From Neomicrococcus lactis (GTDB lineage Bacteria > Actinomycetota > Actinomycetes > Actinomycetales > Micrococcaceae), in the NCBI RefSeq assembly GCF_014200305.1, contig NZ_JACHBL010000001.1, positions 1,302,001 to 1,366,000 of the forward strand: a DNA stretch of 64,000 bases, in the 5' to 3' direction. The translations under genes and the position numbers were made by a program. Below the pieces are notes generated by a model. The model searched no databases. It had not been told where the DNA came from and saw only the letters and a list, made by a program, of their open reading frames with translations. Positions within the stretch are counted from its first letter, which is position 1; each line of letters opens with the position of its first letter. This document shows positions 44,253-52,737 of this stretch, piece after piece.

Positions 44253-44302
44253 GTACGACGCCGCAGCTCGGCTCCTAGGGCTCGGGCTGCGGTCAGTCGT
44301 AC
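44253..44302 (+). terminator. Hairpin between sfnG and metN containing the dispersed 13-mer and a degenerate inverted copy
   Basis: GTACGAC/GTCGTAC and, inside, CCGCAGC/GCTGCGG form a stepped stem, followed by CCCTCTTTC. The left arm has the exact 13-mer; the right arm is a copy interrupted by two extra bases. May attenuate transcription into metNIQ or mark a terminator after sfnG. Confidence 0.72.
44255..44267 (+). repeat. Dispersed 13-mer ACGACGNCGCAGC, copy 9 (exact GCC form)
   Basis: Intergenic, preceded by TGAGT and followed by TCGGC. Confidence 0.78.
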
Positions 44303-44372
44303 CCTCTTTCACCCCAAACAACGCCTCTTCCTTCAGTGCGCCCATTTTCCGGTTCAACCGAAAGCTCCCACC

Positions 44373-45422
44373 ATGATTAGTCTTCATCAACTCACCAAGG
44401 TCTATGGCCAGGGTCCAGATGCTGTGACCGTGCTCGACAAGCTCGATATCGAAGTGCAAGCGGGCGAAATCTTGGCTGTGGTCGGTCCCTCCGGCGCCGG
44501 CAAGAGCACGCTGGCGCAATGCATCAACTTGCTCGAGCGTCCTACGTCCGGGCAGGTCATCGTCAACGGCGAAGAGCTCTCCGGACTGCCCGAGAGCAAA
44601 CTGCGGGTAGCCCGCCGTCGTATTGGAACGGTGTTCCAGTCAGCCAGCTTGCTTTCGCGCAAGACGGTGGCGGAGAACATCGCGTTGCCGCTCGAGTACT
44701 TGGGCGTGACGAAAGCCGAAACCAACTCGCGCGTCAACGAACTGATCGAGCGCGTGGGACTCTCCCACCGCGCCAATCACTACCCGTTCGAACTCTCCGG
44801 CGGTCAGCGTCAGCGCGTGGGTATTGCCCGCGCTTTGGCACTGCGTCCGTCCGTACTGCTCTCAGATGAGGCCACCTCGGGACTCGATCCCGAGACGACG
44901 CGCTCCGTCGTCCAGTTGCTGCGAGAGCTACGCGATGACCTCAATCTCGCGGTCGTCTTCATTACCCACGAGATGGACACCGTTCTGCAGGTCGCTGATT
45001 CGGCTGCGCGTTTGGATCACGGCCGGATTATCGAACAGGGCCGCCTCGTGGACTTGCTGACCAACCACGAATCCGCGCTGGGCCGTGCGCTCCAGCCGAA
45101 CTTGAATCCTTCGGCGCCGCTTCCCGGAACTCGTTCCTGGGTCGTCACCTACGACTCTCGTGACGTCCCGGCCGACTGGCTCCAGCGAGTGTCATCGGAG
45201 CTTGGCGAACCAGCAGCATTGTTGGCCGCCACCATTCAGAGCATCGATGGCGTCAGCACGGGCAACGCGACGGTCGGCGTTTCCAACGAAAACGATGCGA
45301 TCGTCAAGGACGCATTTGCCCGCCACGGACTGCGCGCATCTCTGCCCAATGTGTCCCGCGAATCCATCTCAATTTCGTCAGTTCAAAACTCAGCACAGAA
45401 GGAGGCCGCGCTGTGGGCGTAG
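44373..45422 (+). CDS. metN: Methionine ABC transporter, ATP-binding protein
   Basis: 349 aa. Walker A GPSGAGKSTLAQC (~residues 37-49), Q-loop FQSASLL, signature LSGGQRQRVGIARAL (~141-155), Walker B SVLLSDEATSGLD, and His in FITHEMDTV. The C-terminal ~100 residues are the NIL regulatory domain of MetN, which binds methionine. Energises methionine (and sulfoxide) import. The last codons overlap metI. Confidence 0.94.
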   Translation: MISLHQLTKVYGQGPDAVTVLDKLDIEVQAGEILAVVGPSGAGKSTLAQCINLLERPTSGQVIVNGEELSGLPESKLRVARRRIGTVFQSASLLSRKTVAENIALPLEYLGVTKAETNSRVNELIERVGLSHRANHYPFELSGGQRQRVGIARALALRPSVLLSDEATSGLDPETTRSVVQLLRELRDDLNLAVVFITHEMDTVLQVADSAARLDHGRIIEQGRLVDLLTNHESALGRALQPNLNPSAPLPGTRSWVVTYDSRDVPADWLQRVSSELGEPAALLAATIQSIDGVSTGNATVGVSNENDAIVKDAFARHGLRASLPNVSRESISISSVQNSAQKEAALWA

Positions 45423-46159
45423 CAACCACTACACACTTGATTCTCGCGGGGCTTCCCGCCCTGCGTCCTGCGAGCGCGCTCTCGGATACCGCTTTGAGCG
45501 ACCTGCCTGGACTGTTGATTCCGGCCCTGGGCGAAACGCTCACCATGGTGGGCATCGTGATGGTCCTGGTGGTGGCAGTCGGCACGGTGATCGCCGTGTG
45601 TCTGCACAATATGGCACCAGGCGGGCTCTTCGAGAACGCGAAGATCTACAACGTCCTGAGTTGGATTGTGAACGTGGGCCGATCCCTTCCGTTCCTGGTC
45701 CTCATGGCGGCCATTGTTCCGTTTACCCGGCTCATCACGGGAACGAACATCGGCATCGCAGCTGCTGTGGTCCCCATGACGATTGCGGGAATCCCGTTCT
45801 TCGCTCGCATCGTGGAGAACTCGTTGCGAGACGTTCCGCACAGCGTCACCCAGGCTGCCAAAGCATCCGGCGGCTCCACGTTGCAGATCATCCGCACCGC
45901 TCAATTGGGAGAAGCCATCCCAGCGATCATGGGCGGCTTGACCATCAACACCATCGCGATGATCGAGTACTCGGCGATCGCGGGAACCATCGGCGCTGGC
46001 GGCATCGGCTACGTCGCTGTCACCTACGGATATCAGCGCTTCGACAACACCGTGATGCTGGCAACCGTCATCTTGCTCATCCTTCTCGTCACCACAGTTC
46101 AGCTCATTGGCGACGGACTGGTCAAAGCCACTACGCCGCACTTACGCCGTCGTGCTTAA
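45413..46159 (+). CDS. metI: Methionine ABC transporter, permease
   Basis: 248 aa from a GTG with GAAGGAGG 8 nt upstream, inside the metN end. Five helices. The EAA-type coupling loop is NSLRDVPHSVTQAAKASGGS (~residues 143-162), and GRSLPFLVLMAAIVPFTR and SAIAGTIGAGGIGYVAVTYG are MetI hallmarks. The N-terminus is longer than in E. coli. Confidence 0.94.
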   Translation: MGVATTTHLILAGLPALRPASALSDTALSDLPGLLIPALGETLTMVGIVMVLVVAVGTVIAVCLHNMAPGGLFENAKIYNVLSWIVNVGRSLPFLVLMAAIVPFTRLITGTNIGIAAAVVPMTIAGIPFFARIVENSLRDVPHSVTQAAKASGGSTLQIIRTAQLGEAIPAIMGGLTINTIAMIEYSAIAGTIGAGGIGYVAVTYGYQRFDNTVMLATVILLILLVTTVQLIGDGLVKATTPHLRRRA

Positions 46160-46233
46160 GACCGCCTGAAGAACTCTCACCCAACCTCCTAGCTTTACCC
46201 CTCTCTTCTCACCCACACCCGAAAGGCTTCATC

Positions 46234-47145
46234 ATGACTATCACCGAAGAACGCACCACTCCGCCCGCTGACGGGCACGGCTTCACCATCCAGAAAAAGA
46301 AGAAGTGGCCGTGGGTGGCCGGCGGTCTCGTCGCCGTCGTTGCCATCGCAGCAGCCGTGGGCATCAACGCCAACGCAGGCACCAAGTCCCCCAATGAAAT
46401 TGCGGGCGCAACCCTCACCGTCGTGACGGCTGAAGGCAACCAGGCTGAGCAGGCCCTCGTGAACTTCGTGGCCGAGGAAGTTGCTCCGAAGTACGGCATC
46501 AAGGTGGCCTTCAAGGGCTTGGCTGACTCCACCACGTTGAACCGCGCAGTCTCAACCGGCGAAGTCGCAGCCACCGTCTACCAGCACAAGTTGTGGCTCA
46601 GCCAGGTCCTTGAAGCCAACCCGGACTTCAAGGAAGAAGCGGCCACGCCAGTCTTCCGTTGGGGCTTCGGCATTTGGAGCGATAAGTACAAGTCCGTGGA
46701 AGAGATTCCAGACGGCGCAACGATCTCGCTGTACTCGGATCCAGCGAACGAAGCTCAGGGTCTTTGGCTTCTCGAGCGCGCTGGCCTGATTACTCTGAAG
46801 GACGGCGTCAACAAGTGGCAGGCCACCCAGAAGGACATCGCCACCAACCCGAAGAACATCAAGTTCAAGCTCTTGGACTTCGCGGCTCAGTCCCGTTCAC
46901 TCCCGGACTTGGATGCTGCAGTCGGTTACACCGAGTACTACGTAGCGGCGAAGATCGACATTTCGAAGCAGATCTACGCGCCACCAGCACCGGACGAGTT
47001 CGCCGGCCAGCTGACCATCGGTTCGAAGTACAAGGACACCGAGAACATCAAGAACCTCGTCAAGGCCTTCCAGGATCCAGCCGTTCAGGAATTCCTGCGC
47101 ACAGATCCTTCCGTCAAGGACCTCTTGTTGCCAGTTGATAACTAA
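46234..47145 (+). CDS. metQ: MetQ/NlpA-family methionine-binding protein, membrane-anchored
   Basis: 303 aa from the ATG at 46234 (GAAAGG upstream); a much longer open frame back to 45160 is an artefact overlapping metI. The N-terminus is a basic stretch (QKKKKWPWVAG) and one helix (VAVVAIAAAVGINANAG, ~residues 32-48) with no lipobox Cys, so it is probably anchored by an uncleaved helix. The NlpA domain follows: LTVVTAEGNQAEQALVNFVA (~60-79), ATVYQHKLWLSQVLEAN, AVGYTEYYVAAKIDISKQIY. It binds methionine for MetNI. Confidence 0.9.
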   Translation: MTITEERTTPPADGHGFTIQKKKKWPWVAGGLVAVVAIAAAVGINANAGTKSPNEIAGATLTVVTAEGNQAEQALVNFVAEEVAPKYGIKVAFKGLADSTTLNRAVSTGEVAATVYQHKLWLSQVLEANPDFKEEAATPVFRWGFGIWSDKYKSVEEIPDGATISLYSDPANEAQGLWLLERAGLITLKDGVNKWQATQKDIATNPKNIKFKLLDFAAQSRSLPDLDAAVGYTEYYVAAKIDISKQIYAPPAPDEFAGQLTIGSKYKDTENIKNLVKAFQDPAVQEFLRTDPSVKDLLLPVDN

Positions 47146-47161
47146 GAAAAACTAGAAGCGG

Positions 47162-48050
47162 TCAGTCGCGGCACGAGGTGCCGTTGGCTGGCCGTTTCTG
47201 CTTAACAGCACGAAGATTGCCTTCGGAACGGCAACCGCGACGACCGCCCAGGTTAATTGCGTGTTCCAATTCACGGGCGCCCAAGGCCGGGCAAACATTG
47301 CACCCAACATCCAGACGCTCAGCCCCACCAGAGCGAGAGCCCGCTAGCGCGTCATACGAATAAGCACCACGGCCAAGACGAACCAGAGCGTGTACCAAGG
47401 CTGAACCGTGCGGCCCAACAAGAAGTAGAACCCGAATGCAACGATATTGACTTCCACCGGTTACTGCGGTCCCCACACGAGGAACAAACACACCGCGAGC
47501 AGGATGACCAGAACCATGGCCGCTGTTGGAACAATTTCCGGCACAGCGCTTCGGAATTTATCTCCGCCGAGAGCAATGGAAAGGCTGCTCGCAAGCTCGT
47601 AGAAGTATCGCAACGGAGTGGATCGGCCATAAGCGGACAGGCCCGTGGCCGTAGTCCATCCGAATCCCCAGCCGCTGACCCAGCCAGGCAGCAAAAACGC
47701 GGTTAGTCCTACAATTCCGGCGATGATTCCGGCAAGGATGAGCCGCCGCCAACGCGCCCAAAAACCGGTGGTCAGATGAGCAACGCTCAGTACGGCAACT
47801 GCAAAGAGGAACACCAAGACGAGCTGTTTGATGGCACCCGCGAGTCCCACCAAAAACCCGCCGAGCAATAGCCCACGAAGGCCCTTGAGCCTTCCGGCCA
47901 ACGCGACGCCGAACACCGCGAGACCACTTGCGAGCGCATCATTATGCCCATGGGAGTCACGTAGGGATTGTGGCCTTGGAGAACTGCCCAGCCTTGTTCT
48001 ACATAGTTGAACAGATCAAAACTCACGCTCGGCAACAAGGCACGCCGCAA
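47162..48050 (-). pseudogene. Decayed GT87/MptB-type polyprenol-phosphate mannosyltransferase gene
   Basis: Pieces of one integral-membrane glycosyltransferase lie in different frames on the minus strand. Near 48020-47945: DLFNYVEQGWAVLQGHNPYV (the EL1-type loop). After a frame change, 47916-47461: LKGLRGLLLGGFLVGLAGAI through LLPGWVSGWGFGW to a stop. Then 47455-47347: EVNIVAFGFYFLLGRTVQPW, YTLWFVLAVVL, stop. The last helices follow in another segment. The N-terminal third (catalytic Asp region) is missing. At least two stops/frameshifts, so non-functional. Intact homologues elongate lipid-linked mannans. Confidence 0.75.
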
Positions 48051-48102
48051 CGGCTAAACGAGAAGACTGATTAGCGCGCTGCGGCACGTCTTGTCACGAC
48101 AC

Positions 48103-49155
48103 CTAGAGTTCTTCAGTCGATGGTGCGGAGGTCTCCGCGGACTCAGTCGAGGCACCGTCTTCGGAAGCTTCCTCAGAGGATTCAGCCGTCGGCTCTCCCG
48201 TCTGAGGATCCACGCCGGACGCCACAATGATGGTGGTAGCAATGACCGTGGCAGATCCGCTAACCAGCAGCGCATCCACGAGGTCAGCCAGCGGCACCAT
48301 GGAATCGTCCACCTCGAGCTGCACCGGATACTGGTGCACCAGCATCGCGAGCAGTCCGCGCACGCTGTCACGAATGTCAGCGTCCGGAAGTGACGGGTCC
48401 CAGCCAATGAGAACGTCAGCTGGAGCATCCACGCGGGCCGACTCATATGAGACTGCAAACGTCAGGATGCGTCCGCCCTGAGTCTTCGGCTTGTCGCGCA
48501 GCACAATGCAGCCCTTGGCGCCCGTGTGGTCGCCCAGCAGCATGGTCTGTGCACGGCCGAGCGTCATCTCGGAGCGGTCCCAGTCGTGCGTCGCGTTGTA
48601 GTAGTCAGCCACCACACGCGTCAGCTCTACGGAACCGGTCGCGATTTCCTCGAGCGTGAGCCCGTTGTCATCAAACACCGGCAGCGGCAGCGCTTCAGGC
48701 TCCACCACAACCAAGCGCGAGCGCATGATCGGGTTGAGCCCCATCGCCATCGTGAACGCCTCGGCCGGGTTCGCATCGGCACTAGTGCCGGCGGCGAACG
48801 TAAAGCGGGTCTTCACTTCTTGAGAGGACGACGCCGCAGCTTCAGCCCGGAGCCGACGCGTCAGTTCCGTACCAATTCCTTGGCGACGGTGCTCGCGCGC
48901 GACCTCGACGTAGATCCAGTTGCGTTCTGGATGAAGCGAGGACTCGTAAATGGTGCCCGCGGCGATGGGAATTCCTTGGTCTTCCACCACGAGGGTGCGG
49001 GCCCATGGCTCGTTCGAGTTTTCACGCAACATGGTGCGTGCTTCGTGCGCTTGCGGGCTCGACGGGTCTCCCCAAATTTCGAGGAGTCGAAGGTCATCGC
49101 CTTCTTCCCACGAACGAATGGACAGGCCCTCTGGCAGAGTTTCAGAATTCATCAT
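48103..49155 (-). CDS. GNAT-family acetyltransferase (tandem-domain)
   Basis: 350 aa; the start is the ATG at 49155 or 49152, immediately after the glyS stop. The first GNAT domain has the acetyl-CoA loop EVAREHRRQGIGTELTRRLR (~residues 86-105). The second half (~160-300) is a degenerate GNAT-like domain (RILTFAVSYESARVDAPADV). The last ~50 residues are acidic and Ser/Glu-rich. The substrate is unknown. Coupling to glyS is unusual and may be only transcriptional. A 13-mer copy lies in AAASSS codons (48828-48840). Confidence 0.8.
   Translation of the reverse strand: MMNSETLPEGLSIRSWEEGDDLRLLEIWGDPSSPQAHEARTMLRENSNEPWARTLVVEDQGIPIAAGTIYESSLHPERNWIYVEVAREHRRQGIGTELTRRLRAEAAASSSQEVKTRFTFAAGTSADANPAEAFTMAMGLNPIMRSRLVVVEPEALPLPVFDDNGLTLEEIATGSVELTRVVADYYNATHDWDRSEMTLGRAQTMLLGDHTGAKGCIVLRDKPKTQGGRILTFAVSYESARVDAPADVLIGWDPSLPDADIRDSVRGLLAMLVHQYPVQLEVDDSMVPLADLVDALLVSGSATVIATTIIVASGVDPQTGEPTAESSEEASEDGASTESAETSAPSTEEL
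48828..48840 (+). repeat. Dispersed 13-mer ACGACGNCGCAGC, copy 10 (exact GCC form)
   Basis: Plus-strand copy antisense within the GNAT gene (complement encodes AAASS), preceded by TTGAGAGG and followed by TTCAGCC. Confidence 0.75.
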
Positions 49156-49161
49156 CGTCAC

Positions 49162-50550
49162 CTACTTAGCGCCACCTACCAGTCTTGCGGCCAGGTAAGA
49201 CTGGACCTGATCCAAAGCGACGCGCTCCTGAGACATGGTGTCGCGCTCGCGAATCGTCACAGCCTGATCATCCAAGGTGTCGAAGTCAACGGTGATGCAG
49301 AATGGCGTGCCAATCTCATCCTGACGGCGGTAACGTCGGCCGATCGCGCCAGCGTCGTCGTAATCTACGTTCCACAACTTACGCAACTGTGCCGCCAAAT
49401 CCTTAGCCTTCGGCGACAAATTCTCGTTACGGGACAACGGCAAGACCGCAGCCTTCACGGGAGCCAAGCGTGGGTCCAACTTCAAGACGGTGCGCTTGTC
49501 CACGCCACCCTTAGCGTTTGGAGCCTCATCCTCGGTGTAAGCGTCCACGAGGAACGCCATCATGGAACGGGTCAGGCCGAAGGACGGCTCGATAACGTAC
49601 GGCGTGTAGCGCTCGCCCGTGGTCTGGTCGAAGAACGCAAGGTCCGTGCCGGAAGCCTTCGAGTGGCTCGAGAGGTCAAAGTCCGTGCGGTTCGCGACGC
49701 CCATGAGCTCGCCCCACTCGGAACCGGTGAAGCCGAAGCGGTACTCAAAGTCGATGGTGCCAGCGGAGTAGTGCGCACGCTCGTCCTCAGGGACGTCGAA
49801 GCGGCGCATGTTCTCTTCTTTGATGCCCAAATCAAGGAACCAGTTCCAGCAGTCCTCGACCCAGCTCTTGAAGTATTCGTCTGCGTCGGCAGGAGCGGTG
49901 AAGTACTCGATTTCCATCTGCTCGAACTCGCGCGTACGGAAGATGAAGTTACCTGGCGTGATCTCGTTACGAAACGCCTTACCGATCTGGCCGATGCCGA
50001 AGGGTGGCTTCTTGCGGGACACCGTGAGCACGTTGTTGAAGTTCACGAAGATGCCCTGAGCGGTTTCGGGGCGCATGTAATGAAGGCCGGACTCGTTGTC
50101 CACGGGGCCCAAGAAGGTCTTCATGAGACCGGAGAAGAGCTGTGGTTCGGTCCATTCGCCGCGCGTGCCACAGTCCGGGCATACGATTTCTTCCATGCCG
50201 GTGGCAGCGCGCTTCTTCTTCGCCTCGAAGGCCTCCATGAGGTGATCCTGGCGGTGGCGTTTGTGGCAGCTGGTGCACTCGACAAGAGGATCCGTGAAGG
50301 TGGCGACGTGTCCGGATGCTTCCCAGACAGCCTTTGGAAGGATGACCGAGGAATCAAGGCCAACCATGTCTTCGCGTCCGCGCACGAAGGTCTGCCACCA
50401 TTCGCGCTTGATGTTCTCTTTGAGCTCGGTACCAAGCGGACCGTAATCCCACGCGGAACGCGAACCACCGTAGATCTCACCAGCCTGGAACACGAATCCG
50501 CGGCGCTTTGCCAGCGAGATAACTAGGTCAAGGGTGGACTGAGGTGCCAT
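49162..50550 (-). CDS. glyS: Glycyl-tRNA synthetase (alpha2 type)
   Basis: 462 aa. Class II synthetase of the homodimeric eukaryote/actinobacterial type: [20 protein letters not shown] (~residues 8-27), a Cys4-type insertion [12 protein letters not shown]...[10 protein letters not shown] (~91-134), motif 2 around [20 protein letters not shown] (~187-206) and motif 3 [17 protein letters not shown] (~322-338). The C-terminal anticodon-binding domain follows. It charges tRNA-Gly. The GNAT gene follows directly. Confidence 0.96.
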   Translation of the reverse strand: MAPQSTLDLVISLAKRRGFVFQAGEIYGGSRSAWDYGPLGTELKENIKREWWQTFVRGREDMVGLDSSVILPKAVWEASGHVATFTDPLVECTSCHKRHRQDHLMEAFEAKKKRAATGMEEIVCPDCGTRGEWTEPQLFSGLMKTFLGPVDNESGLHYMRPETAQGIFVNFNNVLTVSRKKPPFGIGQIGKAFRNEITPGNFIFRTREFEQMEIEYFTAPADADEYFKSWVEDCWNWFLDLGIKEENMRRFDVPEDERAHYSAGTIDFEYRFGFTGSEWGELMGVANRTDFDLSSHSKASGTDLAFFDQTTGERYTPYVIEPSFGLTRSMMAFLVDAYTEDEAPNAKGGVDKRTVLKLDPRLAPVKAAVLPLSRNENLSPKAKDLAAQLRKLWNVDYDDAGAIGRRYRRQDEIGTPFCITVDFDTLDDQAVTIRERDTMSQERVALDQVQSYLAARLVGGAK

Positions 50551-50656
50551 GTAAATTCGCTCCCATGGGTAACGCGGCCGCTGGATGCGGTCCGTTTAGC
50601 GGATGATGTGGCCGGTTCTTCGCGGAGGTTGATCCTCGTGAACACAGACCAGCGCC

Positions 50657-50672
50657 AATGCGGCGCCGCATT
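50657..50672. terminator. Perfect 16-bp palindrome between the YdcZ-type gene and glyS
   Basis: AATGCGGCGCCGCATT, 5 nt past the stop of the transporter gene. No U-run; could be a weak terminator or a protein-binding site. Confidence 0.45.
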
Positions 50673-50676
50673 AAGA

Positions 50677-51669
50677 CTAGCGTTTCTGTCTCGTCGCGCG
50701 ATCTTTCGAGGGCAAACTCGCAACGATCACGGCGACCAATGTGAGAAATGTCCCCGAAATCGTATAGAAAGTGACGCTTGAGCCCTCCACCGGGACCAGC
50801 AGATCCAGCGCGATACTTCCCAACAATTGCCCCGCCAAGAATCCCAAACCAGTCAGGAGCGTTCCCATGTAGCGCACCAACACCGCACTGGCGGCAATGA
50901 AGACGGCGCCTAACAGGCCGCCGGTGTACATCCACCATTCACTTGGGAAGTGCCCTGGCACCGGTTCAACGAGGGTGCTAATAAGTACGACGACGCCGAG
51001 CGCCACAGTGCCGGAGGCGAAATTGAAGAATGTGGCTGGGATAGGGGTTCCGTAGTACTTGGTTTGGGTGCCATTCATCGCTTGTTGGAAAGCAAAGAAG
51101 AACCCTGCGGAGATAGGGAAAAGAATCGGCAAGAGCCATTCGGTGCTGGCGCCGTGGGAAATCAGGCTGGGCCACACCGCCCAGATCACGCCGATGATCG
51201 CCAAAACGGAACCCAAGACTTGAAGGAAAGTGATTCGCCGTTTGTCTCCCCCAGCGAAACCGGTGGAGTCGGTGAGCAGCCCAGAGACAGTACGGCCAGC
51301 AATGTTGGCCACCGTGAAAAGTGCAACGCCGACGATCGGCACGGTGATGGTTTGAGCCAAGACGTAGTACGCGCCGATCAAACCCGCGAGCATGTACCAC
51401 CACGGGAACGTCTTCTCGCGAATCATCGTGGGAAGTTCGCGCATGGACTCCCGGCCGCTTCGAGTCAGGACCAGCACGAGTGAAACGGCTACCAGACCAG
51501 TGACGAAGCTGATGAGCGCGGCGGGCATACCGTCGCCCAGAGCGGTGGAGAGCGCTCCGTTCACGCGGCCTTGAGCTGGGGCAAACATTCCCGCGAAAAC
51601 AGCAGCGATCAAGCCCACCGGAGTTGAAAACTGGGTAACTCGGCGCTTTGTTTCTAAACTCTTAGACAT
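50677..51669 (-). CDS. DMT-superfamily transporter of the YdcZ (DUF606) type, two-domain
   Basis: 330 aa with about ten helices in two similar halves: LIAAVFAGMFAPAQGRVNGA (~residues 19-38) and LLPILFPISAGFFFAFQQAM (~183-202) begin each DUF606 repeat. Many bacterial members are single-repeat; this is a fused pair. Substrate unknown. The ATG has an excellent AGAGGAG 4 nt upstream, which lies inside the first codons of the divergent S4 gene; the two start codons overlap. Confidence 0.85.
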   Translation of the reverse strand: MSKSLETKRRVTQFSTPVGLIAAVFAGMFAPAQGRVNGALSTALGDGMPAALISFVTGLVAVSLVLVLTRSGRESMRELPTMIREKTFPWWYMLAGLIGAYYVLAQTITVPIVGVALFTVANIAGRTVSGLLTDSTGFAGGDKRRITFLQVLGSVLAIIGVIWAVWPSLISHGASTEWLLPILFPISAGFFFAFQQAMNGTQTKYYGTPIPATFFNFASGTVALGVVVLISTLVEPVPGHFPSEWWMYTGGLLGAVFIAASAVLVRYMGTLLTGLGFLAGQLLGSIALDLLVPVEGSSVTFYTISGTFLTLVAVIVASLPSKDRATRQKR

Positions 51670-51904
51670 GAGCTCCTCTCACCCTGATGACATTTCTATC
51701 CGTGACGAATCCATTCGCCTTGGTCAATTGCTGAAACTCGCGAACCTCGCAGAGGACGGCCACCAAGCCAAAGAGTTCGTGGAGCACGGCATGGTGACAG
51801 TTAACGGAGAGGTAGATACGCGCCGCGGCCGTCAGGTTCGCCACGGTGATGTGGTGGAAATCGACGGCCACGCGGTTCGCGTTGTGTCTGAGGCTTCACT
51901 CTAA
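51668..51904 (+). CDS. Small S4-domain RNA-binding protein
   Basis: 78 aa. S4 fold: IRLGQLLKLANLAEDGHQAK (~residues 15-34), EFVEHGMVTVNGEVDTRRGR (~35-54) and VRHGDVVEIDGHAVRVV. Related to the YaaA/RlbA-type S4 proteins that bind rRNA or stalled ribosomes. There is no Shine-Dalgarno, and the -10-like TAAACT at 51652-51657 lies 10 nt before the ATG, so translation may be leaderless. Confidence 0.85.
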   Translation: MSSSHPDDISIRDESIRLGQLLKLANLAEDGHQAKEFVEHGMVTVNGEVDTRRGRQVRHGDVVEIDGHAVRVVSEASL

Positions 51905-51935
51905 GTCTGAGACCTAGCCTCACAAAGGTTCTCGA

Positions 51936-52595
51936 CTAGGCAGCGAGTACTTTCACGCGTAAGTACTCGTTGATGTGCGCGATCTCCTGTGCGGAGATGG
52001 AGTGCATCATGTTGGAGTAGTTGATCTTGGTCAGATCAACGTGGCTGCGCGCCCACGTGTTGGTGAATTCGATTTTGTCATGAGTAATCACAGGATCCTG
52101 CTGGTCCCGGCCCCAGAACATGGCTGGCTTGCGGGCGGCTACGGCGTCGTCGTCAAAGAAGGGATCGCCAGCCGCGTCGATCGCGAAACCGGAGCACCCG
52201 ATCACTGCGTCGTATTCGTTTGGACGGCGGCGCTGCAAGGAAGTAGCCATCGCCATGCCCATCGAGAAGCCGAAGAGCACCACCTTGGTGTGGTTCTTCT
52301 TGACCTCGTCGAGCCAGGTCAACACCAATTCCACAGAAGCCTTGACCTCGTCGAACGAGTAGTCCAAAGAGTTCATGAGGTGGAACCACTTGTAGCCCAT
52401 GCCTTCGCGCATCGGCGCGCGCAAGGAGGCGATCGTGAACTCTTGCGGCAAGCGCGGCGCCAAGCTGATGAGATCAGCCTCGTTAGAGCCGAATCCGTGG
52501 AACATCACCAACAGCGGCGTGCCTTCACGTTCAGATTCTGGCTTGGACCACTGGACAACTAGTTCGTTGGATGCGGACTGAGTGTTTTCAAACAT
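51936..52595 (-). CDS. Alpha/beta hydrolase (carboxylesterase/phospholipase type)
   Basis: 219 aa. The oxyanion region is PLLVMFHGFGSNEADLISLA (~residues 23-42). The nucleophile is in VVLFGFSMGMAMATSL (GFSMG, Ser ~113). The Asp is in MFWGRDQQDPVITHDK (~161-176), and the His probably lies near HSISAQEIAHINEYL. It resembles YpfH/acyl-protein thioesterase-like esterases; substrate unknown. Convergent with the S4 gene. Confidence 0.88.
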   Translation of the reverse strand: MFENTQSASNELVVQWSKPESEREGTPLLVMFHGFGSNEADLISLAPRLPQEFTIASLRAPMREGMGYKWFHLMNSLDYSFDEVKASVELVLTWLDEVKKNHTKVVLFGFSMGMAMATSLQRRRPNEYDAVIGCSGFAIDAAGDPFFDDDAVAARKPAMFWGRDQQDPVITHDKIEFTNTWARSHVDLTKINYSNMMHSISAQEIAHINEYLRVKVLAA

Positions 52596-52737
52596 GTTGA
52601 ATATTCAACCATTCTTCCCGTGGCCTGGAGATCTCGCGTTACGTTTCGTGCCCATTCTCACGCACTTCCCGCACAGAATGCCAACCTGACTTCGGCGAGT
52701 GTCTTGATTTCCGGCGGTGAACTGGGAGTATGGAGAT

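Noticed and set aside
45160-46233. Long upstream extension of metQ
   Set aside because: It overlaps metN and metI in another frame; the NlpA protein clearly starts at the ATG 46234.
48526-50526. 666-codon open frame on the + strand
   Set aside because: It is antisense to glyS and the GNAT gene, has no recognisable domain and no ribosome site; glyS is certain.
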